Assembly: GCA_018398765.1 (NCBI GenBank)
Contig: JAHBMJ010005921.1
Span: 35,174 to 61,648 of the forward strand
Source of the DNA: Chromera velia
Lineage: Eukaryota; Sar; Chromeraceae
Reading direction: 5' to 3'
Length of the DNA: 26,475 bases
The position numbers and the translations under genes were made by a program. Position 1 is the stretch's first letter, and each line of letters begins with the position of its first letter. The notes beneath the pieces were generated by a model. That model saw nothing but the letters and a program-made list of their open reading frames with translations. It was not told where the DNA came from and did no database searches. This document shows positions 1 to 11,000 of this stretch, in pieces.

Positions 1-2
1 CC

Positions 3-4
<2 letters not shown>

Positions 5-34
<30 letters not shown>
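5..34. repeat. (TG)n microsatellite in adaptin intron
   Basis: A TG dinucleotide run lies just before the first visible acceptor (CAG at 76-78), so the left edge of the window is intronic. Confidence 0.9.
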
Positions 35-37
<3 letters not shown>

Positions 38-78
38 TATGCACGCATGCGTCCCTGAATATGTGTGTACACCTGCAG

Positions 79-1995
79 GGTACATCTACTGGAGACTGTT
101 GTCGTCCAACCCGGAGGCCACGAAGAGAGTCGTGCTTGCCCCCAAGCCCCCGATCAGCGACGAGTCCTTCAGTCTCGATTCTCAGGTGGGTCTGTCTGGT
201 GTTTCTGTGAGAGGGTCGTCTATCTGGTGTAAAGGAAGGTTAAAGGAAGGTCAAGGGAAGGTCAAAGGAAGGTCAACGAAAGGTCAAAGGAAGGTCAAGT
301 TTCTGTGAGAGGGGCCGGCGTATCGCAGTAATGAGTATGTGTTGGTTCAGGCTGGTTCTCTCTCTGTCTTGGTGTTTCTGTGTCGAGAGAGAACGCGAGT
401 ATATAAAGACAGGCATTTGCACGGGCATGTACATGTGGGTGTGTTTGCTCTGCCTGCGCCTCTGCCTACTTGCAGGTCCTGGATCGGCTGATCGAGAATC
501 TGGCTCTGCTCTCCAGCGTGTACCACAAACTGCCGGAAGCCTTCGCGACAAAGGTGCGTGGAGGGGCTGGCTCTACACTAGAACAACAATTTTTATCTGA
601 AGGCCTCTACGGTGTTGTCACAAGGGGTTTTTATCGCGGTGCTCTCCCAAAAGGACTGTGCTCTTCTGTGATCCTTGCTTGAACCTGCCGACTGCTTTGG
701 GTTCCTTCTGAGAACGTGGCGTCTGTCCTTGGGTGTTACTTTGATTTCCTTCTGTGTTCTCTGTTCAACGTTCTGTGAAGATTTCTCTGCATTTCTCCGC
801 ACCTCTCAGGGAAGTCGTCAGAAGGGCGCAGATGATGACGAGGACGAAGACGAGTCGGCAGTGGACGTGGCGAAGGTGCGGGACAAAATGGAGCACATGG
901 GGTTCGAGGAGGACGAGGGGGAAAGCGGGGGGGGGGCTGCAGCGAGGGCAGGAGGAAGGACTTCGGAGGAATCCGACAGTTCGGATGAGGGGGGTATGGG
1001 GGGAGGGCCTGGGGATCTGTTGGGATTGGATGACGATGACGAGGACGATTCCCCTCCGGCAAAGGAGGTCCGTGGTAGTGGTGTGGGGGGGTTCTTCGTT
1101 GGATTCATTCTTGTGTTGTTTTTTTTGGTTGTCTTTTTGTCTGTTTCTTCGTTTCTTCTGTATTTGCTCGCGTGTGGACCATCTGCTGTCCTGTCGAGAA
1201 GATTAGCGCTGAGGTGTCTTGCCATACATACAGTCATTTATTCGTGTGCAACACGTCTTTACTGCGATATGAAAAGAGACAACGATTTCTGCCTCCCTCC
1301 TTGTCCCTGCAGAGCGGAAGCCCCCCTCCGTCTGTGGCGAAGGCGGTTCTCCTGGGTCCTCAGCAACCAGGGAGCAAGGGGGGCACAGGGCTGGGAGTGA
1401 AGGGAACCGTGCTGTCTCATCAAGGTCGGAAAGGGAGGGAGGAAAAGAAGAACGTACTTCCACGTATGTCATTGACGTCTCGGTTCTTCTGTTCCTGCTT
1501 CCCGTGCTCTTCTCCAGTCGTCATTCGATAAGACACACGCCAGATCGTTTCTTGCAAGGCCTTTCCTCTGATCTCTATTGGGGCAGCGTTTCTTCGTTTG
1601 TGTGTCCGTTCGTTCGTGCAAGAGAGACAAGGGGAGAGGCTTTCATCTGTCTCACGTGCCTTCTCTGTATCGAACTTCTCTCTCTGTGCTTATTTGGATG
1701 TGAATGGTCTCTCTCTCTGCAGGGCGCCCGTACCTCCAACTCCTCGTGGCCAACGCATCGCAACAACAGATGAGCGGCTGGGCACTCCAACTGAACAAAA
1801 ATCCGTCAGTTTGTGAAATCTCTCTCTCTCACCCATTCTCTCTTTCCTTTTCACTATTTTTTCTTTGTATCTCTCTTCTTTCCCGCTTTCCTTACTCCCT
1901 CTTGAGATGCAAAGAGACGTCGAACTTTTTTGTGTATTCCATCTGCTTGATTTCAATGATGCGCCTGTATGTTTCTTTCTTTTCTTTCTTTCTTC

Positions 1996-2030
<35 letters not shown>

Positions 2031-2979
2031 TTTTGCTTTCTTTCTTTCCTTCTTCCTTCCTTCCTTCCTTCCTTCCTTTCTTTCTTTTTTTGTGTGTGTC
2101 ACTGCCTGCATGCAGCTTCGGCCTTGCCCCCGCGTCGCCTTTGGACCTCCCCGCCCTCGACCCCTCCAAGAGCGCAGAGACCAGCCTTGCCCTAGTCCCC
2201 AACAAACTGAGCTCAGGAACCCCACCGTCCCTCCCTCTGATGCTTCAGGTTCGTCTCTCTGCCTGTGCCTCTGTCTGTATGGCTGTGCAGATGTGCATCT
2301 CTGGGAGTATGTGAATGTCTTCCACTATCCTGATGCAATGCATTTTTTGGACAGCTGAAGTTACGCCGCCAGTGTTCCTTCCGTCCATTCCTTCGATTCT
2401 GCAGGTTGCCGTGAAGAACAACGTGGACATTTTTTACTTCAACTGTCCCTTCGAGATCTCTGCGGTGCTCGTGAAGGAGCCCGCAGTGGCACGCGACGCC
2501 TTTAGGGAAAAGTGGACAGCCTTGGGGGAGTCCAAGCACGTCAGTCAGTCCGTGTGTAGATGTGGTGATTATGCATATGTAGTGGTTAAACACATGTGGG
2601 TGCGGAAAGGGGGGTGGGGGGGGGCGAATCCGAACACATCCGTCCGTCCGGTTGACCGTATGATCAGATTGGCAGCTAAAGTGCATAGCAGGGGTTCGAA
2701 GAGACAGAGAGGCAGGCAGGCAGATGGACGGACGGAAGGGCATGAGACAAAAAATGAAGAAGGGAAAGTAGACCGTCCGTGGAGTATCTGTTGTGTCCTT
2801 CCTGTCGGCCCACACTGCGGTCCCTTTGAAACCACTGTCTGCGTTCTTCCTGTTTTCATGCAGTACTACTGCTTTGCTTCAGGTGTATGCAATGTGAAAG
2901 CTGAGAGGTGGACAAGAAGCAGAAGGCTTACGGAGAAAACGGAGAGACGTCTCTCGATCGAACCTGAACACACGCGTGT

Positions 2980-3023
<44 letters not shown>

Positions 3024-4231
3024 CCCTGCTTTCCCTTCTGCGACTCTCTTCAGTCTGCCATCATGGCCATGGCTGGTGCGCCCCTGCCTGCCGACGCGGT
3101 GGTTGCTGCCCTGGGGCCTCTGAACGTCCACGTGGTGGCACAGAGGAACGCCGACACCTTCGTCAGTCGTGTGAAGGGAGGGAACAGGGAGGGAGGGGGA
3201 AAATAGTGTCTGTCGTTCTGTGTAGACTCGAGTGGAGAGGTGAGAGGGAAATGGCAGTTTTTTGTTTTGTTTTTGGAGGGAGACCTTTGTGCCTGCTTTC
3301 TTCGGTTTTCGGGCGGCCTTTTCTGTGTCCTTCTCACCCTCCACCCATTCTGTGTGTGTTTCTGTGTCTGTGTATGTCCCCGTTTGCTTTTGTTCGAGTG
3401 TGTATGTGTATGTGTCTGCGTGTATGTGTATGCGTTTATGTGTGTCTTCCTCGACACAGAATTTCAGAGGCACGAAGCAAGGAAGACGTATATTCTTTTT
3501 GTCCGGTCTAATACTTCTCTTCTGCTGCGTTTCATGCAACGGCTTCTCCAAAATGTGATCCGTCTGTCGTCGTTTGCTCGCGTACTCCAATGGCACGTCA
3601 AATGGTGTTTACGTGCTTGGAGCGTGAATTTATGGGTATGCGCAGGACGCGATTTACCTCTCTTGCAAGACGACAAACAGCGATGTGCTGTTAGTCGAAA
3701 TTTCCGTTCAAAAAAACGGCAACGGAGTGCAAGTAGCAGTCAGGAGCGAAAATGCCGCACAGATGGTCCGTTCGTGCGTCACTCAATCAGTGAGTGAGTG
3801 CGTCTCTGCGTCTGGCTTTTTGGGACTCGGTCATTGAGCTTTTGTGACACCCACTTCCTCCCTCCATGGCCCCTTTTCGAGCGCTCTCCTCTGTTCTGGT
3901 CTTGTCTCCTCGCCAGCTGCTTTTTTTTTTCTTTTTGCGGATGCATGAGGATGCATAAAATCGGAAGAGGCAGAAAGAAAAGACACCATTGGACCCGGAT
4001 CAAGTTTTTTCCCCCACGTCTCGGTTGAAAATGAATATTCTGGTCTCCTTAAGAAGACAAAGTCTGTGAAGCCCACTTCGTCATTTGATACCTGTCTGTC
4101 TGTCTGTCTGTCTGAGTGTCTGTCTATCTGTCTGTCTGTCTGTCTGTCTGTTCCCTTTTCTTCGATCTCTCATGCAGGCCCCCCTTTTCCAGTCGATGGT
4201 CGTGAGGATCTTCAACCTCCAAAAAAGGTGA
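79..4231 (+). CDS. Beta-adaptin (AP-1/AP-2 beta subunit), C-terminal part, ten exons
   Basis: Large beta subunit of a clathrin adaptor complex, which selects cargo and recruits clathrin at Golgi, endosome or plasma membrane. Exons inferred: 79-185, 476-553, 810-1067, 1313-1424, 1723-1804, 2116-2248, 2405-2539, 3054-3161, 3646-3789, 4178-4231. All junctions are GT..CAG and all phases agree, giving 402 residues plus a split glycine codon and a TGA stop. Signatures: [13 protein letters not shown] and SVYHK at the end of the trunk; an acidic hinge at 810-1067; ear segments [34 protein letters not shown] and REKWTALGE; and a platform ending [13 protein letters not shown]. These align by eye with animal beta-adaptin hinge, ear and platform. 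The hinge contains a clathrin-box match, LLGLD. The start and most of the N-terminal trunk lie outside the window to the left. AP-1 and AP-2 cannot be separated here; many protists have one shared beta chain. Confidence 0.93.
231..296. repeat. 11-bp minisatellite, six units, in adaptin intron
   Basis: Six tandem units close to AAAGGAAGGTC fill 231-296. The block is flanked by two exact copies of GTTTCTGTGAGAGGG at 201-215 and 299-313, suggesting local duplication around the array. It sits in the 290-base intron between the first two visible exons. Confidence 0.85.
1017..1031 (+). other. Clathrin-box motif in beta-adaptin hinge
   Basis: These five codons encode LLGLD, which fits the clathrin-box pattern L-hydrophobic-x-hydrophobic-D/E that binds the clathrin heavy-chain terminal domain. 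In animal beta subunits the equivalent hinge motif is LLNLD. It is followed directly by a run of Asp and Glu residues. The match is seen in the sequence; clathrin binding is inferred from the family. Confidence 0.7.
1972..2091. repeat. Polypyrimidine CTTT/CCTT repeat in adaptin intron
   Basis: An almost unbroken CT-only tract on the plus strand (one G at 2035), first mainly CTTT then mainly CCTT. It lies in the 311-base intron 1805-2115. Open frames across it on both strands are repeat artefacts (Ser/Phe/Leu or Lys/Glu/Arg runs). Confidence 0.9.
2976..3021. repeat. (TG)n microsatellite in adaptin intron
   Basis: A TG dinucleotide run sits close upstream of the acceptor at 3053, within the 514-base intron 2540-3053. 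Confidence 0.9.
4090..4151. repeat. (CTGT)n tetranucleotide repeat in last adaptin intron
   Basis: CTGT repeats with two interruptions lie 30 to 90 bases before the last adaptin exon at 4178. Confidence 0.85.
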
Positions 4232-4859
4232 CATTGGGGGGGGCTGCAGGGAAGAGGGGGGTGCGTCGAAAGGAGGGAAGGGAAGAGGTGTGTGGCAAAA
4301 GCACAAAAGCAAAGAGAGGCAACAAGTTTTCGGGAAGAGGCAGGGCAGAGGGAGGAACGGAAACGATCGTCGTTCGGAGACGCAGCCTTCGTTCCCGTCC
4401 TCTTTCTCTGCCCAGCTTTCTCTCCAGCTTTGCGCCTGCATGCGTCTCTTTTTCTGCCTGACCTCCGGCTTCCCGTGGCGTTTTCCGTTTCCCACCCTTT
4501 CCCGTTCCTCGCTCCCGCTGACGGATTGAGTAGAGACCAGCTAGGCGCACACAAAAGGGAGCAAGGAGTTGGTGTGTCCGTCCGACTAGACTGTTCACTT
4601 TTCTTCTTTTCTATTGCTCCAAGAAGAAAAGGGTAGGCGAGGCAGGAAGTCAAGCCACCTTGATTTCCTTGTGACTGTTCATTTTAAGAAATGAGGACAA
4701 TTCCATTTCATGAAGGAGACTTGTGGATCTCTTCGAACACGCTTCGCGAGCTGAGGGCTACTCATTCAAACCGCAACCGGACGCTTTTAATCGTTTTGAC
4801 CTAGGTTTTGGCACGGTTTTCTACGTCTTCAGGATCTGGGCGCGTTCTAGGCCCGCGGA
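4232..4859. other. Spacer downstream of beta-adaptin
   Basis: No gene is supported here. It must hold the adaptin 3' untranslated region. The stretch 4232-4650 is purine-rich then pyrimidine-rich, so overlapping open frames occur on both strands without coding character. An open frame at 4723-4980 runs from moderate-GC into AT-rich sequence and shows no recognisable domain. Confidence 0.5.
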
Positions 4860-5103
4860 ATCTATTTATGCTTTTAGTTTGTATAAACTATTCAAATTGA
4901 TCTACACTACTTTTAATTTTGCAATCGAGATTGAAGGTTTTTATTATTTGCTAGCTAGATTGTATACAGAGATTATTTAACTTTCATAACTGTATATAAA
5001 CCGGTAAAGTTCCTACAATTTGAGGTAAGCCTGGGGTATAATTTATATTAAAAGTATCATATTGTATCATATGATACATGCTATATTTCAATTTATTTCA
5101 ATT

Positions 5104-5134
<31 letters not shown>

Positions 5135-5306
5135 CCACACTAGGTCTTCCCATAATTATCAATTTGATATCAAAACTAACTTAAAATATTTTAGAAAATA
5201 TTGTTTGAAGCCTGGATAAAATGATGTTTCTGACATTAGTTCTAACATTATTTCATTTAATTTAATTTAGGCTTTAAATGTTTTTTTTAGTGAGCGGACT
5301 CGGACG

Positions 5307-5339
<33 letters not shown>

Positions 5340-5775
5340 AAACTTGAACCTAGTAGAAAACCTTCATGCAATAATTTTTGACATACTAAAAACTAGACTA
5401 AAAATTATGTCCAGTTAGGTTCTAATTCAGAAATTTGAAGTGACTAATAGGGGGTTGTAATAGTGTTAATGCATCGATCCCACTCGTAATAGAATATGAA
5501 GTTTCTGAAAAACATTGTTTAAATCCTAGGCCTTCTACAAAAAAAAAAAATCTTGTAAAGCCTTTTTTTTAATGGAACTATGTCAGGCTGTGTCATTGTC
5601 AGACTATACTGAAGAAGCAGAAAGTGAGCGGCGTCAACATAAAAAGAGAAGGAAAGGCCTTGAAAAGTTTCAATGAAAACGAAGACATATCATAAAGTTC
5701 TACATGCAAGTGTCATATGAATTCGATCACCGGGAAACTTGCAAAAAAACAAAAAGGAAGATTGTGGAGGTTTAG
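4860..5775. other. AT-rich island
   Basis: Base composition changes sharply to AT-rich from about 4860 and returns to normal near 5760. The island contains a GATT tandem repeat (about 5107-5131) and a TA run (about 5310-5337). No open frame of note was seen. It could be a decayed transposable element, an organelle-derived insertion, or a matrix-attachment-like region; the sequence alone does not decide. Confidence 0.5.
5310..5337. repeat. (TA)n microsatellite
   Basis: An uninterrupted TA dinucleotide run inside the AT-rich island. A similar run occurs in the second AT-rich island near 19183. Confidence 0.9.
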
Positions 5776-6197
5776 GTGGAAGCACTGCATGGTGGGGCTA
5801 GATATGCACACACAAATGTAAATTCGGAAGTAGATTTGGAAGCCTTAAAATTCATACGTCAAGCCATCTTTGAGACGTTCTTGAAGAATGAAGCGTACTT
5901 GGCCATGCATGATCCGAAGTTGACCGAGGAGAGGAGTGATGTACGCATTCGTCATACTTAGACCACAGCTTCAAGCAGCAAGAGTGAGCGAAATTTGTAG
6001 GTCCCATGTTTGCTGCGTGCGCTGCGAATGCTATTCACCTGTTATCGATCGGTCTCCCCCTTTTTTTCAAGAGCCACTGTGACTGACCAAACACCTGACG
6101 CAAGTTGGAAGCAAGTCTTCCCGCGCCGTACAAACTTTTGCAGCACGTTGACAGTGGCCACTGGTAGAATAAAAAGAGTCTCGCTCCGTCTTCTGCA

Positions 6198-6746
6198 TCA
6201 CTCACTTGCATAAAGCTCAGGGCAAACACCCCGAGCGATGGGGAAAAAGCTTTTGTCGGTAACTTTCTTTGATTTCTCGCAGGTCCAGTCTTCTGGCTTC
6301 TCCCATTTCATGCCTCTTTGGACTTCGTTCGCGAGCGCTGTCTCAGTGCTGTACAAGCCATAATACTCAAAAGAAACTCTCTTCTTCAGTCTGTAGGGAA
6401 GGGCGTAGTCAAGAACGTAGTGGTAGTACGTGTCATCCTTCGGAACATCCTTGAGTGCACAACAGTAGAGACACTTCTGGAAGGTAGAGTCCTTGTATGA
6501 TTTGCTCTGACAATCCAAAACCTTGTCCCATGTCCCGACACCGTACTTTTTGTCGAACTTGCCACTGGCCGCCTTGGCTCGGGCCAGGAGTGCGTTCATT
6601 TCGACGGGCGGCGGCTTGCTCACAACGCCCCCTCCGTCCCGGCTGTACTTCACTCCGGCATAGACGGCCGCCACCCGCCCGGGGGGCGACTGCTTCGCTT
6701 GCACATGGATCTGTGCGAGACAGAAGAGGAGCAGGCTGAGCTTCAT
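6198..6746 (-). CDS. Small secreted cysteine-containing protein, unknown family
   Basis: Intronless frame of 182 residues. It starts at the ATG complementary to 6744-6746 and ends with TGA at 6198-6200. Residues 1 to about 17 (MKLSLLLFCLAQIHVQA) form a typical signal peptide with a likely cut after Ala17. The mature chain of about 165 residues is basic and rich in Lys and Tyr. It carries six cysteines, three of them clustered in KCLYCC around the middle and one each before and after, so up to three disulfides are possible. I see no membrane helix after the signal and no known domain. The gene is divergent from the peptide synthetase at 7529, with 782 bases between starts. Codon use and composition look like real coding sequence. 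It may be a secreted structural or extracellular protein; function is unknown. Confidence 0.78.
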   Translation of the reverse strand: MKLSLLLFCLAQIHVQAKQSPPGRVAAVYAGVKYSRDGGGVVSKPPPVEMNALLARAKAASGKFDKKYGVGTWDKVLDCQSKSYKDSTFQKCLYCCALKDVPKDDTYYHYVLDYALPYRLKKRVSFEYYGLYSTETALANEVQRGMKWEKPEDWTCEKSKKVTDKSFFPIARGVCPELYASE

Positions 6747-7528
6747 TGCGTTTTTTGCTATTAAAGATCGTTCAACACGCCTCCGGTGTTTGAGAGTGCA
6801 ATGTACATATACATTTAAATTATATTAGGACAGCCGAAAGATCTGAAGACGGCATGCAACTCTCTCGTAAACACATTCAAACCATTTCGGACTGACAGCC
6901 ATGGAAGTGTATATATGCATGCGGCTGCTTTATAAGTCGATCGCGAGTGTTCGAATCATTTATGCAATTGATCCGAATTTGATAGAACGAGACGGCAGGC
7001 CGGGGCCGTCATTAATTGCATTAATTGATGTCTGCATGCATGCATGAAAAAAAAAAGCGTCATACTTTTGAAAAAAAAAAATCCAGCTATAACCAAATCT
7101 TCGCTCGCGCAAGTGCGCGCGGCCTTCACGCAGCCTTTCCTATTCAATAAAGTCACCCATGCACACCGATACAGCGACTAAACTATAAAGCCAGACCGAC
7201 GATTCATTTGACACCGGCCATTATCATGCATGCATTATCTCAACCGATCTTAGCCGATACTGCTCCACAAACACCACCATCCCGCGAGAAGAAATAGAAT
7301 ATATATGGACTCTGACTTCTTCCTCTGTGTCATCGCTTCCACCAGAGTCAGCTCAGAAAGAATGAACTGGCAGCTCTGACAGAGAAACACCACGCGTGTC
7401 GAGAGAGAAAATCAAACATGTCTGCATGGGAGCATGTGCTCACGCTCAACCGAAACTGAAGGCACACTTTATGTCAATCTCTTGATGAGAAGCTCGGAAG
7501 AGAAGCCTATGATCTGATTTTAACACTC
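6747..7528. promoter_or_regulatory. Shared divergent promoter region with TGCATGCA motifs
   Basis: This spacer separates the starts of the minus-strand secreted gene and the plus-strand synthetase. TGCATGCA-type motifs occur at about 6914-6922, 7033-7047 and 7225-7235. TATA-like sequences are AATATATATGG at 7298-7308 (about 230 bases before the synthetase ATG) and an AT-rich TAATATAATTTAAATG reading on the minus strand around 6812-6827. GCATGC-type sites are known targets of ApiAP2 factors in apicomplexans; binding here is inference. Confidence 0.45.
7298..7308 (+). promoter_or_regulatory. TATA-like box upstream of the NRPS gene
   Basis: AATATATATGG lies about 231 bases before the ATG at 7529. 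A similar AATATATAC lies about 229 bases before the ATG of the gene at 21721. Assignment is by sequence likeness only. Confidence 0.3.
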
Positions 7529-7880
7529 ATGGCGGCTCCGTGTCCCCTCCTGCACGCGATCTTCCGGAAGTCCGCCTCGGACTTCCCTGATCGCATTGCG
7601 GTGGACTCCCCGGAAGAGGGTTTGCAGCTGACGTATTCTCGTCTCGACCTGCTCTCCAACGGCCTGGCTCAAGCTTTCCAGGAATCTCTTGGAGTCAGGG
7701 AGGGAGACTGTGTGGGCCTCTTGCTGCACAAGAGTGCAGAATTGTACCTGTACATGTTAGCTGTCCTTAAAGCAGGAGCAGCCGTCGTCTTCCTCGACCC
7801 GGAAAATCCCCCGCGTAAGCTGATTTCCCCAGCCGCCCCCCCCCCCTCTCTTTCCTCTCTCTCTCTGTGTGCGTGTGTAT

Positions 7881-7922
<42 letters not shown>

Positions 7923-7983
7923 GTATGTGCGTCTGTATGTGTATGTGTATATATGTGTGTGTATGTGTGTGTGTGTATGTGTA

Positions 7984-8015
<32 letters not shown>

Positions 8016-11000
8016 CATGTGTGTGTATGTGTGTGTGTGTGTGTGATGCTCTGTACATCAGTATGCACATGCTAAGATTTTCACTCGCCTGAGTGGAGGT
8101 GCCTGGGGCGTTGACGCGGATCCACATGCACCTGCAGAATCCGTCGATGGATTCACCTTCATTTCGAGACTCCCTGCAGAATTTACGTATTGTATACATA
8201 TGTACACGCATCTGTCATACGCAAACAGGGTGTTGCTTGAGCAGGCAGGCCAGAGGCGGATGGATGCCCCCAAATGTTTTAAATTTGTGCTGACGTCCCG
8301 CACATGTTATCGCCGAGTCAGTTTTCTATGCGGAGAAATTCACAGTGGGGGCATCAATCAGTTTTTTGCCTGCTCTCAAATGCGCATACTTTGGTATACG
8401 TACATGCAGAGAGACTTATCACACTGGTGCTTGGGAGCGGTGTTCGGTATCTTCTGCACGCTTCACAGGCTGGGGGGGGGCTTTGGGGGGAAGGAAAAGG
8501 GGATGGGAAAGGAAAGAATGGAGGAGAGGAGGGTCTGGGACGTGATGGCACCCTTATTGATCCTTCCCAGATTTTCTCGCCTTTCCGCCATTGTGTGAGT
8601 GTGGGGGAGAACGGAAGGTCGCATCCATCCAGAGAGAGTCCAGGGAATTTCCTCGGAAGAAAGGACGGAGAATCCAAAGACAGGCTCTTCCTGCTGACGC
8701 CTCAGCTGTGCAGGTATGTACCCATGCGCATGAAGGGATCTTTTCTTCACCAAAGCTCCCCTCCCTAGAGTTTTCCTTTATTCCGTCCTTTCTGCCTGCC
8801 TTCCTCCATTTCATCTTTTTTTTTTTTTTGGTTTTTCTTTCTATCTTGCGTCTGCTTGCGTTCCTTGCAATGCACATCGTGGTCTGTATCAATGTCTGAC
8901 TTTCTGTCGAACTGTCAGTCTGTCAACATGCTTGACCCAATGTTTCTGAATCTGTTTCCATATATGCTTTACCCCCTCTCTTTGTGCATGCAGAGCCCTT
9001 CTGAAGGCAAGGGGGCTCGGGCTAGACCTGCCACAGGGACAAGGAGAGGAAGGCGGTGACAGTAGCGAGACCTGCGCAAGGAATCCTCTGACGCGGCCGT
9101 GTCAGAAAGCACAGACGAAGCAGCTCGTAGCGGAATCGGATCCCTCTCAGCCGAAAGCCTCTGAAGAGGCCCATTTGCAGGCCAGCAGGAGAAGCCCTGA
9201 GGAGTGTAGTCGAGGCAGGATGGAGAGACAGGTACTCTCACCCTCATCCTTTCGTCTGCCGTACCTGAAAGCTCAGACAGAGAGAGCTGCGGACTCCGAG
9301 GCTCAGACAGACGTCTCTTCCATCGCTTACGTCTTTTTTACTTCCGGAAGCTCCGGCAAGCCCAAAGGCGTCGCGCTTGCGCATCACTGCCTGGCCAACT
9401 TCGTTCTGTCCTATCAGATGACATTCAAAGTGACTCCAGGGGACAGGTCAGACGATAAAGCGAAGTGAGCTGTGCGGCTTGTTCTTTCATATGTATCGGG
9501 CTTTCTGTGTGAGGCTTCAGGGGAAGTTTATGGTTTTTTTGGGCGGATGTGTCGGAAAAGAGTGATTTGTTGTGAAGATCTCTCACTTGAACAGAAAAAG
9601 TCACCCTACGAGGAGAAAGCAAAAACACGGAAAAGTCCGTTTGAATCTTTGCCATGTACTTGTCTGGTCTGCCAGTCAGTCAGTCAGTCAGTCAGTCAGT
9701 CAGTCAGTCAGTCAGGTTCTGCAGCGTTCTCGGTATTCTGTCGGTCGACTTTGATGCGGAGTGAAAACCCGTGCTGTCTGTCCCCGCAACGCTCATGCAC
9801 CGACCTGATGATTTTCTTACTCACAAGTTGACATTCGTGCTTGCAGAGTGGTCCAGGCACTTTCTCTCTCCTTTGACGCAAGCCTGGAGGAAATCTGGTT
9901 GGCCTTCACTGCGGGTGCAACCTTGGTTGTGTGTCCGATCGCGACTCTTCGCATCGGGGCCTTCGGGAGGTTTTGTGAGACGCATTCGGTCACAGTGACC
10001 AGCACAGTGCCGATGGTCGGTTTTTCAGTCTGCTTAGTTTTCTTTTGTACATCCGTGAAGGTTGCGGTACCCCGGACAGATGTACGATCGAATGAGAATG
10101 CACGCGTCATTCCTTGCAAGAGGCCAGCATTGTCATCGTAGTGTCCACCAGTCAGGTGGATGCATGCAGACACACACCGAAATGTGCACTTGAATTTCCT
10201 ATCTTCTTGTTGAAGAGCATGTGTCTACTTGCATGACAAATGGGTACAGGCCCTGCAAATAAGCGATCACATTCCCTCGCCCCCCATTCTTCGGATACTC
10301 CTGGTGGGAGGAGAGACCTGCCCCCCCTCCCTGGTGGCCTCCTGGGCGCACCCCTCTAGGAGACTTGTGAACTCATACGGTCCCACAGAAGCCACGTGCG
10401 CAGCCACAGTGTGCGACCTGAAACCCGGGGAGCCTGTGAGCATCGGCGGGATGCTTCCGGGGTACGGGCTGGCGATTCGACCAGTGGGTCTGGATCATAA
10501 TAACGGTATTAAGGGGGACTGGGCATCGGAGGAGGGTTCTGAAAACTCGAGTTTCGCTTCTGGAGAGCTCTGCATAGGGGGTGTGAGTGTCGCCAAGGGG
10601 TATCTCCTTGACGGGGTGCTCCAACCTTGGAGCTCCTGCTCGTCTCCTTCATCTTCTGTGTTGGGGGGGGGCTTTGTCGACCTGAGTGACGTGTCTGGGA
10701 AGTCTGTTTGTCTTCCTGTATGGCACGAGTATGATTGGCGTGAAATCGTGGGAAAGGGGAAAGGGGAGAAGGGTGAAGAGAAGGAATGCTGCACCGAAAA
10801 GAAAATCGTAGAGAGACAGGCTCCTACAGAAAGTACCGTACCTGACACAGTGACTCGGAGCACTGCAGAAAATCTGATTGCAATGGCATTCCGCTGGTAT
10901 TGTACTGGAGACATCGTCTCTGTGGAGGGTGTGGGGGACTTGAAAATATTCCAGGAAAGGGAGCGAGACGGGAAGCAAAGTGGAGATTTTCGAAGAGCAG

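Noticed and set aside
1690-2205. Lys/Glu-rich minus-strand frame and Ser/Phe/Leu-rich plus-strand frames
   Set aside because: They are translations of the CTTT/CCTT intronic repeat and overlap well-supported adaptin exons.
2315-3511. Plus-strand open frame of 398 codons
   Set aside because: Only 2405-2539 (adaptin exon) is coding; the rest reads through introns including a TG repeat, and exon 3054-3161 is used in another frame.
5776-5961. Short plus-strand open frame of 61 codons beginning with GTG
   Set aside because: It has no ATG, an upstream stop two codons away, no splice signals that I could tie to other exons, and no recognisable motif. It could be part of a decayed gene but is not supportable.
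7669-8211. His/Thr-rich minus-strand frames
   Set aside because: Artefact of the TG/TATG microsatellite in NRPS intron 1.
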